A stretch of 30,934 nt of DNA from Flavobacterium psychrophilum (GTDB taxonomy: Bacteria; Bacteroidota; Bacteroidia; Flavobacteriales; Flavobacteriaceae): assembly GCA_945872245.1 (NCBI GenBank), contig CAMBZB010000027.1:1-30934 (forward strand), given 5' to 3'. How positions within the stretch are numbered: position 1 is the first letter of the stretch; every line of letters begins with the position of its first letter. Made by a program: the position numbers and the translations under genes. Of this stretch, positions 18,712-27,045 are shown in pieces. Under the pieces are notes generated by a model, which saw only the letters and a list, made by a program, of their open reading frames with translations, was not told where the DNA came from and did not search any database.

Positions 18712-19503
18712 ATGTCAATACACTTATTTGATTTAACAGGAAAAACAGCTCTAATAACAGGAGGAGTTCACGGATTAGGAATGGCGATGGCAAAAGGATT
18801 AGGTCAGGCTGGAGCTAAAATTGTAGTAAACGATCTTTCACAAGAAGCACTGGATAAAGCAGTGGCAGAATACAAATCGGTTGGACTAGAAGCCTATGGC
18901 TATGTATTCAATGTTTGCGACGAAAAAGCGGTAATCGCCAGTATAAAACAGATTGAAATCGAAGTAGGTCCTATCGATATATTGATCAACAACGCAGGAA
19001 TTATCAAAAGAACGCCTATCGTAGATATGACCGTTGAAGATTTTACGGCGGTAATTACAGTAGATTTAATCAGTCCTTTTATTGTTTCTAAAAATGTTGC
19101 CAAAGGAATGATTCAACGTGGCGGTGGAAAAATCATCAACATTTGCTCGATGATGAGTGAGCTAGGAAGAGATTCTGTAAGTGCTTATGCTGCTGCCAAA
19201 GGAGGTTTGAAAATGCTAACTAAAAATATGGCTACGGAATGGGCTAAGTTTAATATTCAAACCAACGGAATTGGTCCTGGCTATTTTGCAACCACACAAA
19301 CCGCTCCAATCAGAGTAGATGGACATCCATTCAATGATTTTATCATCAGTAGAACACCTGCTGCTCGTTGGGGTGATCCTGAGGATTTGCAAGGTGCCGC
19401 TATCTTTTTATCATCAAAAGCCAGTGATTTTGTAAACGGCCACATTCTGTATGTAGACGGAGGAATTTTGGCTACCATTGGAAAACCTTCAAACGAAGAC
19501 TAA
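18712..19503 (+). CDS. SDR-family dehydrogenase, IdnO/KduD-like, acting in uronate catabolism
   Basis: This 263-residue cytoplasmic short-chain dehydrogenase has the NAD(P)-binding motif TGGVHGLG (residues 16-23), NNAG, catalytic Ser146 (NICSMMSELG), and Tyr159 with Lys163 (YAAAK). Its wording is closest to gluconate 5-dehydrogenase IdnO (SELGRDSVSAYAAAKGG, TPAARWGDPEDL, SSKASDFVNGH). The expected job between kduI and a kdgK-like gene is that of KduD: reducing 2,5-diketo-3-deoxygluconate to 2-keto-3-deoxygluconate. Both activities are reductions at C5 of a gluconate-type keto sugar, so an IdnO-like sequence doing the KduD step is plausible. The SDR fold is certain; the substrate is inferred from context. 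Gene symbol left blank for that reason. Confidence 0.9.
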   Translation: MSIHLFDLTGKTALITGGVHGLGMAMAKGLGQAGAKIVVNDLSQEALDKAVAEYKSVGLEAYGYVFNVCDEKAVIASIKQIEIEVGPIDILINNAGIIKRTPIVDMTVEDFTAVITVDLISPFIVSKNVAKGMIQRGGGKIINICSMMSELGRDSVSAYAAAKGGLKMLTKNMATEWAKFNIQTNGIGPGYFATTQTAPIRVDGHPFNDFIISRTPAARWGDPEDLQGAAIFLSSKASDFVNGHILYVDGGILATIGKPSNED

Positions 19504-19571
19504 TTACAAATTTTAAAATAACATAAAGTAGAAATTTCCAATTAAAAAATAATAATCTAATCTATAAAACT

Positions 19572-20990
19572 TTGAAAAAAATTAAATCAATAGTACTAAT
19601 TCTAAGTATAATTTTGACCGTTTTTTCGGCAAATGCTACTATAACAGTTGCTTCGATATTGGGGAATAATATGGTGATGCAACGCAACTCAGAAGTTAAA
19701 ATTTGGGGTAAAGCTGAAGCTAATAAAAAGCTAAAGATTACTACAGGTTGGAATAAAGCTGTTGTTGCTGTAACTGCCGATACAAACGGTGATTGGTTTG
19801 TTAAAGTTAAAACTACTGATGCCGGCGGACCCTACGTAATAAGTATTGAAAGCGGAAAAGAAAAAATAAAACTCGAAAATATTCTTTTAGGAGAAGTATG
19901 GCTTTGCAGTGGGCAATCGAATATGGAAATGCCTATGCTGGGATTTGGTTATCAACCTGTTATCGGTTCGGGTGATGCTTTACTCAATGCAGACAATCAG
20001 AATCTCAGATTGTTTACTGTAAAAAAGGCGCCTATGGCTACTCCACAAAATTTATGTAATGGAAAATGGGATGTAGCCAATGCTGCAACTGTTGGCAAAT
20101 TCAGCGCCGTTGGCTATTATTATGCTCGTTTATTACAGCAAAAATTAAAGGTTCCAGTCGGTATAATTTGTTCAAGTGTAGGTGGAACGCCTATTGAAGC
20201 TTGGATGAGTGGCAAGACATTAGCAGATTTTCCAGAACTATTCGAAAAATCCAAAAAAGCATCCGCAGAGCAAAGTAGAGCATCTCATTTATTCAACGGA
20301 ATGATTCATCCATTGGTAAATTATACTATTAAAGGAGTTCTTTGGTATCAGGGAGAAGCAAACCGAAAAGATTATATGTATTACCCTGATTTACTCGAAG
20401 CTATGGTTAGCAGTTGGAGAAGTGATTTTGGTGTGGGGGAATTTCCATTTTATTATGTTCAAATTGCACCTTATTCTTACGGGGATAGCAACGCACTAGT
20501 AAGTGCTTCAATGAGAGACGCACAGCTCAAAGCTATGGCATCAATACCCAATTCTGGTATGGTTTGCACACTGGATTTAGGAAGTGAATCTTGGATACAT
20601 CCGGCAGAAAAGGAAACCGTTGGTAAAAGACTTGCGTCTTGGGCCTTATCTGAAACTTATGGTTTTAAGGGGATTCCTTATAAATCACCTACCTATAAAA
20701 GTATGGAAGTTAAAGATAATGTAGTAACTATTTCATTTAATGATGCTCCATTTGGCATCACTTCTTTTGATAAAAATGTTGATTGTTTTGAATTGGCTGG
20801 AGCAGATAGAATATTTTATCCTGCAACAATGACAAAAATGAATAATGAATTTAGAAAAATTCAGGTGGTTTCAGATAAAGTACAAGCTCCTATGTCGTTG
20901 CGATATGCTTTCAAAAACTACCCAAAAACTGAAGGATATTTATTTAGTGCAACAGGATTACCAGTTCCTTCATTTAGAACCGATGACTAG
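19572..20990 (+). CDS. SASA-family carbohydrate O-acetylesterase 2 (TTG start)
   Basis: This 472-residue exported esterase is paralogous to the one at 15166. The start is a TTG at 19572, since it begins a normal signal peptide (KKIKSIVLILSIILTVFSANA) and the next in-frame ATG lies beyond it, inside the conserved NNMVMQRN block. Catalytic Ser116 is in GEVWLCSGQSNMEMP, the second block is WYQGEANRKDY, and His343 lies in ESWIHPAEKETV. It should remove O-acyl groups from the glycan in the periplasm. Compared with paralog 1, the central segment that would contact substrate is diverged (for example GGTPIEAWMS against SGSCVEAWIS), so the two may differ in regiospecificity. It sits 68 bp after the dehydrogenase and 89 bp before lyase 2. 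Confidence 0.92.
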   Translation: MKKIKSIVLILSIILTVFSANATITVASILGNNMVMQRNSEVKIWGKAEANKKLKITTGWNKAVVAVTADTNGDWFVKVKTTDAGGPYVISIESGKEKIKLENILLGEVWLCSGQSNMEMPMLGFGYQPVIGSGDALLNADNQNLRLFTVKKAPMATPQNLCNGKWDVANAATVGKFSAVGYYYARLLQQKLKVPVGIICSSVGGTPIEAWMSGKTLADFPELFEKSKKASAEQSRASHLFNGMIHPLVNYTIKGVLWYQGEANRKDYMYYPDLLEAMVSSWRSDFGVGEFPFYYVQIAPYSYGDSNALVSASMRDAQLKAMASIPNSGMVCTLDLGSESWIHPAEKETVGKRLASWALSETYGFKGIPYKSPTYKSMEVKDNVVTISFNDAPFGITSFDKNVDCFELAGADRIFYPATMTKMNNEFRKIQVVSDKVQAPMSLRYAFKNYPKTEGYLFSATGLPVPSFRTDD

Positions 20991-21079
20991 TGAGAGCGAA
21001 TTATTTTGACCATCATCTTTACCAATAATTCTTTTAGTTCGTAAAATAATTTTAATCCTATTCTTAAATCAACTTTTAA

Positions 21080-22930
21080 ATGCGTAGTAAACATCTTTCC
21101 CTGGTCATTCTTTGCTTCACTTTTTTTTTGGGTAGCAGTGTCGCAAAATCTTCATCGGTTGATGTAACAATGTCTTCATTACCCATTGATATTGAAAATA
21201 TTATCCCACATCCGCGATTAATGTTGAAACAAGGCGAAGAAAAAAAAATCAAAGCATTGATTCAGAAGAATCCTGGTATGTTGCTAGTACATCAGGCTAT
21301 TATTAATGATGCTGATGAAATTTTAACGAAATCCCCATCAGAACGCGTACTCAAAGGTAAAAGATTACTAGCAGTTTCTAATGAAGCTTTCAAACGTATT
21401 TACTTCTTATCTTATGCGTATCGAATGACATCTGATGTCAAATATGCTAGTCGGGCAGAGAAAGAATTAGTAGCAGTTTGCGATTTTCAGGATTGGAATC
21501 CTTCTCACTTTTTAGATGTTGCTGGAATGTCAATGGCTGTGGCTATAGGCTATGATTGGTTATTTGATACACTTTCAGAAACAACTCGTGAAAAAGTGCG
21601 AAAAGCCATTATTGACAAAGCATTTACTCCTGCTGGTAACGAGAAATATACCAGTTTTTATAAGTCTTCTAACAATTGGAATCAGGTGTGTAATGCTGGT
21701 TTGGTGCTCGGAGCTTTGGCGATTTATGACGAAGAACCTGAAATGTCAAAAGGAATTATTGAAAAATCAGTGCAATCAATCCCTTTGGCAATGAAAAGTT
21801 ACGGTCCGGATGGTGCTTATCCAGAAGGGTATTCGTATTGGGGTTATGGAACTGGTTTTCAGGTTACAATGATGGCAGCTCTTGAGAGTGCTTTAGGGAC
21901 TGATTATAAACTATCGGAAGACAAAGGTTTTATGCACAGTCCTTATTATATGCTGATGATGTTAGCACCGTCAGGTTTGTGTTACAACTTTGGCGATTCT
22001 GGTTCTAAACCACCTTTCCAACCCGCTATGTTTTGGTTCAGTGCAAAACTGAACGATGCATCGATACTATTTCACGAGCAAAAAACACTGTCTAAAATGG
22101 CTAATGGGGATAACGGAGGTATGTTGCCCAATGTTTTAATTTTTTCAAAAGATGTAAAATTTGAAACAACAAAAGTACCCAACACCAATTTTTATAGTAG
22201 TCAGGGTGCAAAACCTATTTTTATTTATCGAAGTGGCTGGAATGATAAAAATGATGCTTACCTAGGCGTAGTTGGTGGCAGAGCCAATGCCTCTCACGGA
22301 CATATGGACGCGGGTTCGTTCGTGTATGAAAAAAATGGCGTTCGTTGGGCTTTAGAGTTAGGCTTGCAGTCCTATATTACTTTGGAGAGTAAAGGTGTTG
22401 ATCTTTGGAATAACAAACAAGAAGGACAACGATGGGATATTTTTCGTTTGGGTAATACAGGACATTCCACTTTAACAATTAATGGTGAAAAACACTTGGT
22501 AGCAGGAGAAGCTACAATGATAAATACCTTTCAAACTACCAATATTAAAGGTGCTGAACTCGATTTATCACCCATTTTTGCCAATAGCGTTCAACAAGTT
22601 ATTCGCAAAGTATATCTGGATGGCAAAAACGATTTGCACGTCAATGATAAAATCAAGACTAACGAAAAGTCAGCAAATATAGCTTGGCAAATGGTAGCTC
22701 CTAAGGAAGCGAAAATTGTAGGCGACAATCAGATTGAATTAACCAAAGACGGACAAAAAATGATTTTAACCGTGGAATCACCAGCATCCGTAACAATGAA
22801 AATATGGAGTAATGAACCTTTAAATACTTATGACCAAGATAATCCGGGGACATTACGTGTTGGTTTTGAAACCACAATACTTCCAAATTCGGAGGCTGAA
22901 TTAGTCATAAAACTGGCTAGTCAAAATTAA
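21080..22930 (+). CDS. Heparinase II/III-superfamily polysaccharide lyase 2
   Basis: This 616-residue exported protein (signal peptide about 1-22, FTFFLGSSVAK) is a close paralog of lyase 1. The same landmarks appear in the same order: HPRLMLKQGEE, NWNQVCNAG (Asn205), YPEGYSYWGYG (Tyr247-Tyr253), SHGHMDAGSFVY (His406, His408) and LGLQSYITLESKGVDLW. It ends after the beta-sandwich region and lacks the linker and C-terminal module of lyase 1. In the superfamily some members act endo on polymer and others exo on oligosaccharides, so a division of labour is possible, with this compact form working on imported fragments. That division is inference. It lies in a tight run with the GH39 gene 33 bp downstream. 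The PL family number and substrate cannot be assigned from reading alone. Confidence 0.88.
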   Translation: MRSKHLSLVILCFTFFLGSSVAKSSSVDVTMSSLPIDIENIIPHPRLMLKQGEEKKIKALIQKNPGMLLVHQAIINDADEILTKSPSERVLKGKRLLAVSNEAFKRIYFLSYAYRMTSDVKYASRAEKELVAVCDFQDWNPSHFLDVAGMSMAVAIGYDWLFDTLSETTREKVRKAIIDKAFTPAGNEKYTSFYKSSNNWNQVCNAGLVLGALAIYDEEPEMSKGIIEKSVQSIPLAMKSYGPDGAYPEGYSYWGYGTGFQVTMMAALESALGTDYKLSEDKGFMHSPYYMLMMLAPSGLCYNFGDSGSKPPFQPAMFWFSAKLNDASILFHEQKTLSKMANGDNGGMLPNVLIFSKDVKFETTKVPNTNFYSSQGAKPIFIYRSGWNDKNDAYLGVVGGRANASHGHMDAGSFVYEKNGVRWALELGLQSYITLESKGVDLWNNKQEGQRWDIFRLGNTGHSTLTINGEKHLVAGEATMINTFQTTNIKGAELDLSPIFANSVQQVIRKVYLDGKNDLHVNDKIKTNEKSANIAWQMVAPKEAKIVGDNQIELTKDGQKMILTVESPASVTMKIWSNEPLNTYDQDNPGTLRVGFETTILPNSEAELVIKLASQN

Positions 22931-22963
22931 ATGAATGTGCCAAAATTATAAAATTGTAAAAAA

Positions 22964-24550
22964 ATGAAAACCATAAAAAAAGTGCTTCTCTGTGTACTAA
23001 TTGCAACTGCAACAACCACATTTGCACAAAAAAAAGAATCTAAGTCGGCTAATGCCAGGACAGTAACTGCCGATCTGAATGTTGTTTCAGGTCCTACCAA
23101 AACAGGTTGGCGCAAGTGCGTTGGTGCTGGGCGGGCTAACGAAGGATTACGTGCCGATTGGCAAGAACAATTAAAAAAAGTAAAAAAGGAAATTGGTTTT
23201 GAAAACATCCGAATGCACGGTTTGTTACACGATGATATGGGGGTTTATTTTGAGGAAAAAAAAGGCAAACCTACTTACAACTGGCAGTATATTGATCAAC
23301 TTTATGATTTTTTAATTGGCATTGGCGTAAAACCTTTTGTAGAATTGTCGTTTATGCCAAAAGATTTGGCTAGCGGACCAGAAACTGTTTTTTGGTGGAA
23401 AGGGAATATTACTCCACCCAAAGATTATGATAAATGGTATGATTTAATCAAAGCATTGACGGAACATTTTACGGAACGTTATGGCGCTGATGAAGTGAAA
23501 ACCTGGTATTTTGAAGTCTGGAACGAGCCCAATCATCCCGCTTTTTTAAAGGGTACACAAGAGGACTATTTTAAAATGTATAATTATACAGCTAAAGCCA
23601 TTAAGGCTGTCAACACCGATTACAAAGTGGGTGGTCCCGCCAGTGCTGGCAACAAATGGGTTTCAGAAATTATAGACTATTGCGACAAGCAAAATGTTCC
23701 TATTGATTTTATTGCAACCCATACCTATTCCGTTATCAAAGGTACATTTGATGAATCTGGAAAAACAGGAATTCAATTTAATCCCGATCCGTTGGCGGTT
23801 ACCAAAGATGTTATCAATTCCAGACAATTGATTCAAGCGTCGGCAAAACCCAACTTGGAATTGCATTATACCGAATGGAGCAGTTCTTATTCCTCTAGCG
23901 ATCCCATTCACGATACCTATCAATCGGCTGCTTTTATTTTGGATAAAATTAAAGGAACTGAGAAATATGCCAACTCAATGTCGTATTGGACATTTACGGA
24001 TATTTTTGAAGAAAAAGGCCCTAGAGCTACGCCATTTCACGGCGGATTCGGCTTGTTGAATTACCAATCCATCAAAAAACCAGCCTATTATGCCTATGAA
24101 TTTTTGAATAAATTAGGAGAAACGGAAATCAAAAGTTCAGACAATGCTTCTTGGGTTTGTAAAAACAATAAAGGAGATATTCAATCCCTTATTTGGAATT
24201 TTACCATAACTCAACCCGAGGATAAAGTATTCAATGGCGTTTATTACAAACGTGAAATTCCCGCTAAACCTAAAGGTACTGTTCAGTTGAAATACAAAAA
24301 TGTAGAAGAGGGTAAATACCAGCTTTCTGTCGTAAAAGTGGGTTATCAAAGCAATGACTTGTACGATTCGTATATGAAAATGGGGTCTCCCAATCAATTG
24401 ACTAAAAAGCAGGTACAAGAACTTAGCAATCAAAATTCTGGTGCGCCCATTATAAGCGAAGTTGTTGAAGTTAAGAAAGATAAGATTTTTAATTATCAAC
24501 TACCAATGCGTGAAAATGATGTCTATTTTGTGAATTTAATTAGATTATAG
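22964..24550 (+). CDS. GH39-family glycoside hydrolase (beta-xylosidase or alpha-L-iduronidase type)
   Basis: This 528-residue exported retaining hydrolase (signal peptide about 1-22, ending TTFAQ) fits GH39. The catalytic acid/base is Glu188 in VWNEPNHPAF and the nucleophile is Glu304 in LHYTEWSSSYSS. Other family landmarks are ENIRMHGLLHDDMGVY, KPFVELSFMP and FIATHTY. The N-terminal TIM barrel is followed by a C-terminal beta domain beginning near PAYYAYEFLNKLG. GH39 includes beta-xylosidases and alpha-L-iduronidases and has been reported from ulvan PULs, so xylose or iduronate is a reasonable guess for its substrate. The GH29 gene starts 1 bp after this stop codon, which suggests translational coupling of the two. 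Confidence 0.9.
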   Translation: MKTIKKVLLCVLIATATTTFAQKKESKSANARTVTADLNVVSGPTKTGWRKCVGAGRANEGLRADWQEQLKKVKKEIGFENIRMHGLLHDDMGVYFEEKKGKPTYNWQYIDQLYDFLIGIGVKPFVELSFMPKDLASGPETVFWWKGNITPPKDYDKWYDLIKALTEHFTERYGADEVKTWYFEVWNEPNHPAFLKGTQEDYFKMYNYTAKAIKAVNTDYKVGGPASAGNKWVSEIIDYCDKQNVPIDFIATHTYSVIKGTFDESGKTGIQFNPDPLAVTKDVINSRQLIQASAKPNLELHYTEWSSSYSSSDPIHDTYQSAAFILDKIKGTEKYANSMSYWTFTDIFEEKGPRATPFHGGFGLLNYQSIKKPAYYAYEFLNKLGETEIKSSDNASWVCKNNKGDIQSLIWNFTITQPEDKVFNGVYYKREIPAKPKGTVQLKYKNVEEGKYQLSVVKVGYQSNDLYDSYMKMGSPNQLTKKQVQELSNQNSGAPIISEVVEVKKDKIFNYQLPMRENDVYFVNLIRL

Positions 24551-24551
24551 A

Positions 24552-25955
24552 ATGAAAAAGACAATCATTTTATTGGTTGCGATTTGTTATAGTTTTGAAT
24601 TTCAAGCTCAAACACAAACACAGACAAAATACGATAAAATCGAATGGTGGACTAATGCAAAATTTGGAATGTTTATTCATTGGGGATTGTATTCACAAAC
24701 TGCGGGATATTGGAACGGTCATCAAGCAAAAGGGAGTGAACATTTTATGATACACGAGCAAATTCCGTTAAAGGAGTATGCAAAAATAGCGACTGAATTT
24801 AATCCTATCCATTTTGATGCTGAAAAGTGGGTTTTAATTGCTAAAAATGCAGGGCAGAAATACATAGTGATTACGGCAAAACATCACGATGGGTTTGCGA
24901 TGTATGATTCTCCCTCGAATAACTATAATATCAAACGAACTACGCATTTTGCAAAAGATCCAATGAAAGAATTGGTTGATGCTTGTCATAAACACAGAAT
25001 TAAATTTGGTTTTTATTATTCACTGGGCCGTGATTGGGAAGATCCTGATGTTGCCACTAATTATCCAAAAAAGGGAGGCCGAAGCAATTTAGTCGATTTT
25101 CCAAATGAAGATGCCAAAGTTTTTAATACCTATTTTGAACGAAAAGTTAAACCACAAATAAAAGAATTACTAACACAATATGGTACTATTGATATAATGT
25201 GGTTCGATACTCCTGAATTAATCAGTGCAGCCGAAAGTCAGGAGTTGCTTTCGATTATCAATACACTTCAGCCCAATTGTGTTGTGAATAGTCGTATTGG
25301 TAATGGTTTAGGCGATTATAAAGTACTCGAACAGAAAATTGGAAATGGGATACAGACCACTCCTTGGGAATCCTGTATCACGATGAGCAAAAACTGGGGA
25401 CACATACAATATGATAGTATTTATAAAACACCAGAATTATTAACCCGAAAGTTACTTGAAGTAGTTTCTAAAGGTGGTAATCTTTTATTAAATAATGGAC
25501 CAACCAGATTAGGAGAAATAACCACTGCTGCAGCGGAACGACTGGCAATTATGGGCAAATGGATGTCTAAAAATTCGGATGTGATTTACGGATCAAACGT
25601 TTGGAAAATAGATAGTGAACTCTTGGAAAAATCTCCAGATTTGAAAGCAAAATCGGCCAATGAATCTGACAATTTAATGAAAGATGCTGTGAATGATGCC
25701 ACATCAAAAATAATTTTTCCTGAAGTTCGATTTCTAAGCAAAGACAAAAATTTGATAGCCTTTGTTTCTAGTTACAGTGGTAAAAAAGTTTTTATAAAAC
25801 ATTTAGCCACGGGTTCTTTTAAACCCATTACAAAAGTTACTGTAATAGGAAGCGATACAATTCCAAAATGGAAACAAACTGCCGAAGGGCTAGTAATCAG
25901 TATGCCAGCATTCGAGATCCCAGAAATACCGATTGTTGGATTTAAGATAATTTAA
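24552..25955 (+). CDS. GH29-family alpha-L-fucosidase-like hydrolase
   Basis: This 467-residue exported retaining enzyme is expected to release alpha-L-fucose or a related sugar. The signal peptide (about 1-19) is followed by the family opening EWWTNAKFGMFIHWGLYS. The substrate-binding HHDGFAMYDS motif follows, then FGFYYSLGRDWEDPD, and the nucleophile Asp219 in IDIMWFDTPE. GGNLLLNNGPTRLGEI closes the catalytic barrel, and a C-terminal beta domain follows. The length matches family members. The acid/base of GH29 is poorly conserved and I do not assign it. Some GH29 members act on sugars other than fucose, so fucose in the target glycan is likely but not proven. Confidence 0.93.
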   Translation: MKKTIILLVAICYSFEFQAQTQTQTKYDKIEWWTNAKFGMFIHWGLYSQTAGYWNGHQAKGSEHFMIHEQIPLKEYAKIATEFNPIHFDAEKWVLIAKNAGQKYIVITAKHHDGFAMYDSPSNNYNIKRTTHFAKDPMKELVDACHKHRIKFGFYYSLGRDWEDPDVATNYPKKGGRSNLVDFPNEDAKVFNTYFERKVKPQIKELLTQYGTIDIMWFDTPELISAAESQELLSIINTLQPNCVVNSRIGNGLGDYKVLEQKIGNGIQTTPWESCITMSKNWGHIQYDSIYKTPELLTRKLLEVVSKGGNLLLNNGPTRLGEITTAAAERLAIMGKWMSKNSDVIYGSNVWKIDSELLEKSPDLKAKSANESDNLMKDAVNDATSKIIFPEVRFLSKDKNLIAFVSSYSGKKVFIKHLATGSFKPITKVTVIGSDTIPKWKQTAEGLVISMPAFEIPEIPIVGFKII

Positions 25956-25990
25956 CACCAAACCTAAGAGAATTCTAACCCTACAAATAG

Positions 25991-27007
25991 ATGAAAAAAA
26001 TAAACCAAAATAATACTATGTTAAAACGATTCCAATTCCTTTTTGTCGGCTTTTGCTTCTTCTTAGGAAGTAACAGCTCCTTTGCGGATGACTATCCTTC
26101 TATCTTATTAAAAAATAAAAAGATAGAGGTGTTAATTTTCTTGCCCAACAAAACTAATAGTTATTACCAAGCCGCACGCTTTGATTGGGGAAGTATGGTG
26201 GGGCAGATAACTTATAATAATCATACGTATTTACAACAATGGAAAAACTACAATGGTCGAGGTGCCCAAGGTGTCCACGATCCATTAATTCCCAATACGG
26301 GTACAGGATTGGCCGAGGAATTTATTACTCCATTGGGATATGACGAAACAGATGCGAATGGCTATTTTGTGAAAATTGGAGTTGGCGTACTTCAAAAAGC
26401 AGAAAAAAAAGACTATAGTTTCGCAATTCCCTATACAATTATAGACGAAGGAAAACGGACGGTTCAAAGTACTGAGACTAGCGTGACTTTTACGCATCAG
26501 CTCAATTCCGCATTGGGTTATGGGTATGTTTTGGAACGCACTTATGAGCTAAAGGATAACAAGTTAATTGTAAAACACACACTTCGCAACACAGGCAAAA
26601 AAAGAATTGTCACTGAAACTTATTCTCATAATTTTATGCAGTTCGATTTTGGAGCGTTCAATCCCGATTATTCGCTTCAGTTTTTAAACGGAACAATTAA
26701 TCCTTTTAATTGTAAATTAGTATCTCCCAACAGAGTAAAAATTTCCGAAAATAAAATTGATATCGTCGAAAACTTTCCCGATTATTCCCCTTGCTTCGGA
26801 ATGTTGGAACTGCAAAGTAAAAAAGGAAATTTCCATTTGCAAAACAAAAAAACGAGAATGTCGGTTACAATGGAGTTGGATACCGATGTTACTTCATTTG
26901 CGCTTTGGATGTGGCAAAAATCTTTTTGTGCCGAACCTCGCGTAACGATTGATATTGAGCCCAATCAAACGGCGCAATGGGAAAGCACCTATACTTTTAA
27001 CAACTAA
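25991..27007 (+). CDS. Exported aldose-1-epimerase-like (galactose mutarotase superfamily) protein
   Basis: This 338-residue protein has a beta-sandwich pattern of the mutarotase superfamily: an N-terminal QAARFDWGSMVGQITYNN segment, central RTYELKDNKLIVKHTLRNTG, and SHNFMQFDF with a His resembling that of aldose epimerases. Two ATGs are possible: 25991, or 26018 (codon 10). The signal peptide core FLFVGFCFFLGSNSSFA follows both, and the shorter form gives a more usual n-region. It probably acts in the periplasm on free sugars or bound oligosaccharide ends, or it may be a binding protein with this fold. It lies between GH29 and GH31, which would both release sugars of defined anomeric form. 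Function beyond the superfamily is not readable. Confidence 0.7.
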   Translation: MKKINQNNTMLKRFQFLFVGFCFFLGSNSSFADDYPSILLKNKKIEVLIFLPNKTNSYYQAARFDWGSMVGQITYNNHTYLQQWKNYNGRGAQGVHDPLIPNTGTGLAEEFITPLGYDETDANGYFVKIGVGVLQKAEKKDYSFAIPYTIIDEGKRTVQSTETSVTFTHQLNSALGYGYVLERTYELKDNKLIVKHTLRNTGKKRIVTETYSHNFMQFDFGAFNPDYSLQFLNGTINPFNCKLVSPNRVKISENKIDIVENFPDYSPCFGMLELQSKKGNFHLQNKKTRMSVTMELDTDVTSFALWMWQKSFCAEPRVTIDIEPNQTAQWESTYTFNN

Positions 27008-27045
27008 TCAAAATCACTTTTTATAATCTTTAAATTAAAATCAAT

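Noticed and set aside
24137..24499. Minus-strand open frame of 120 codons with hydrophobic stretches
   Set aside because: Antisense inside the GH39 gene; the hydrophobicity comes from reading Lys/Asn-rich codons backwards.
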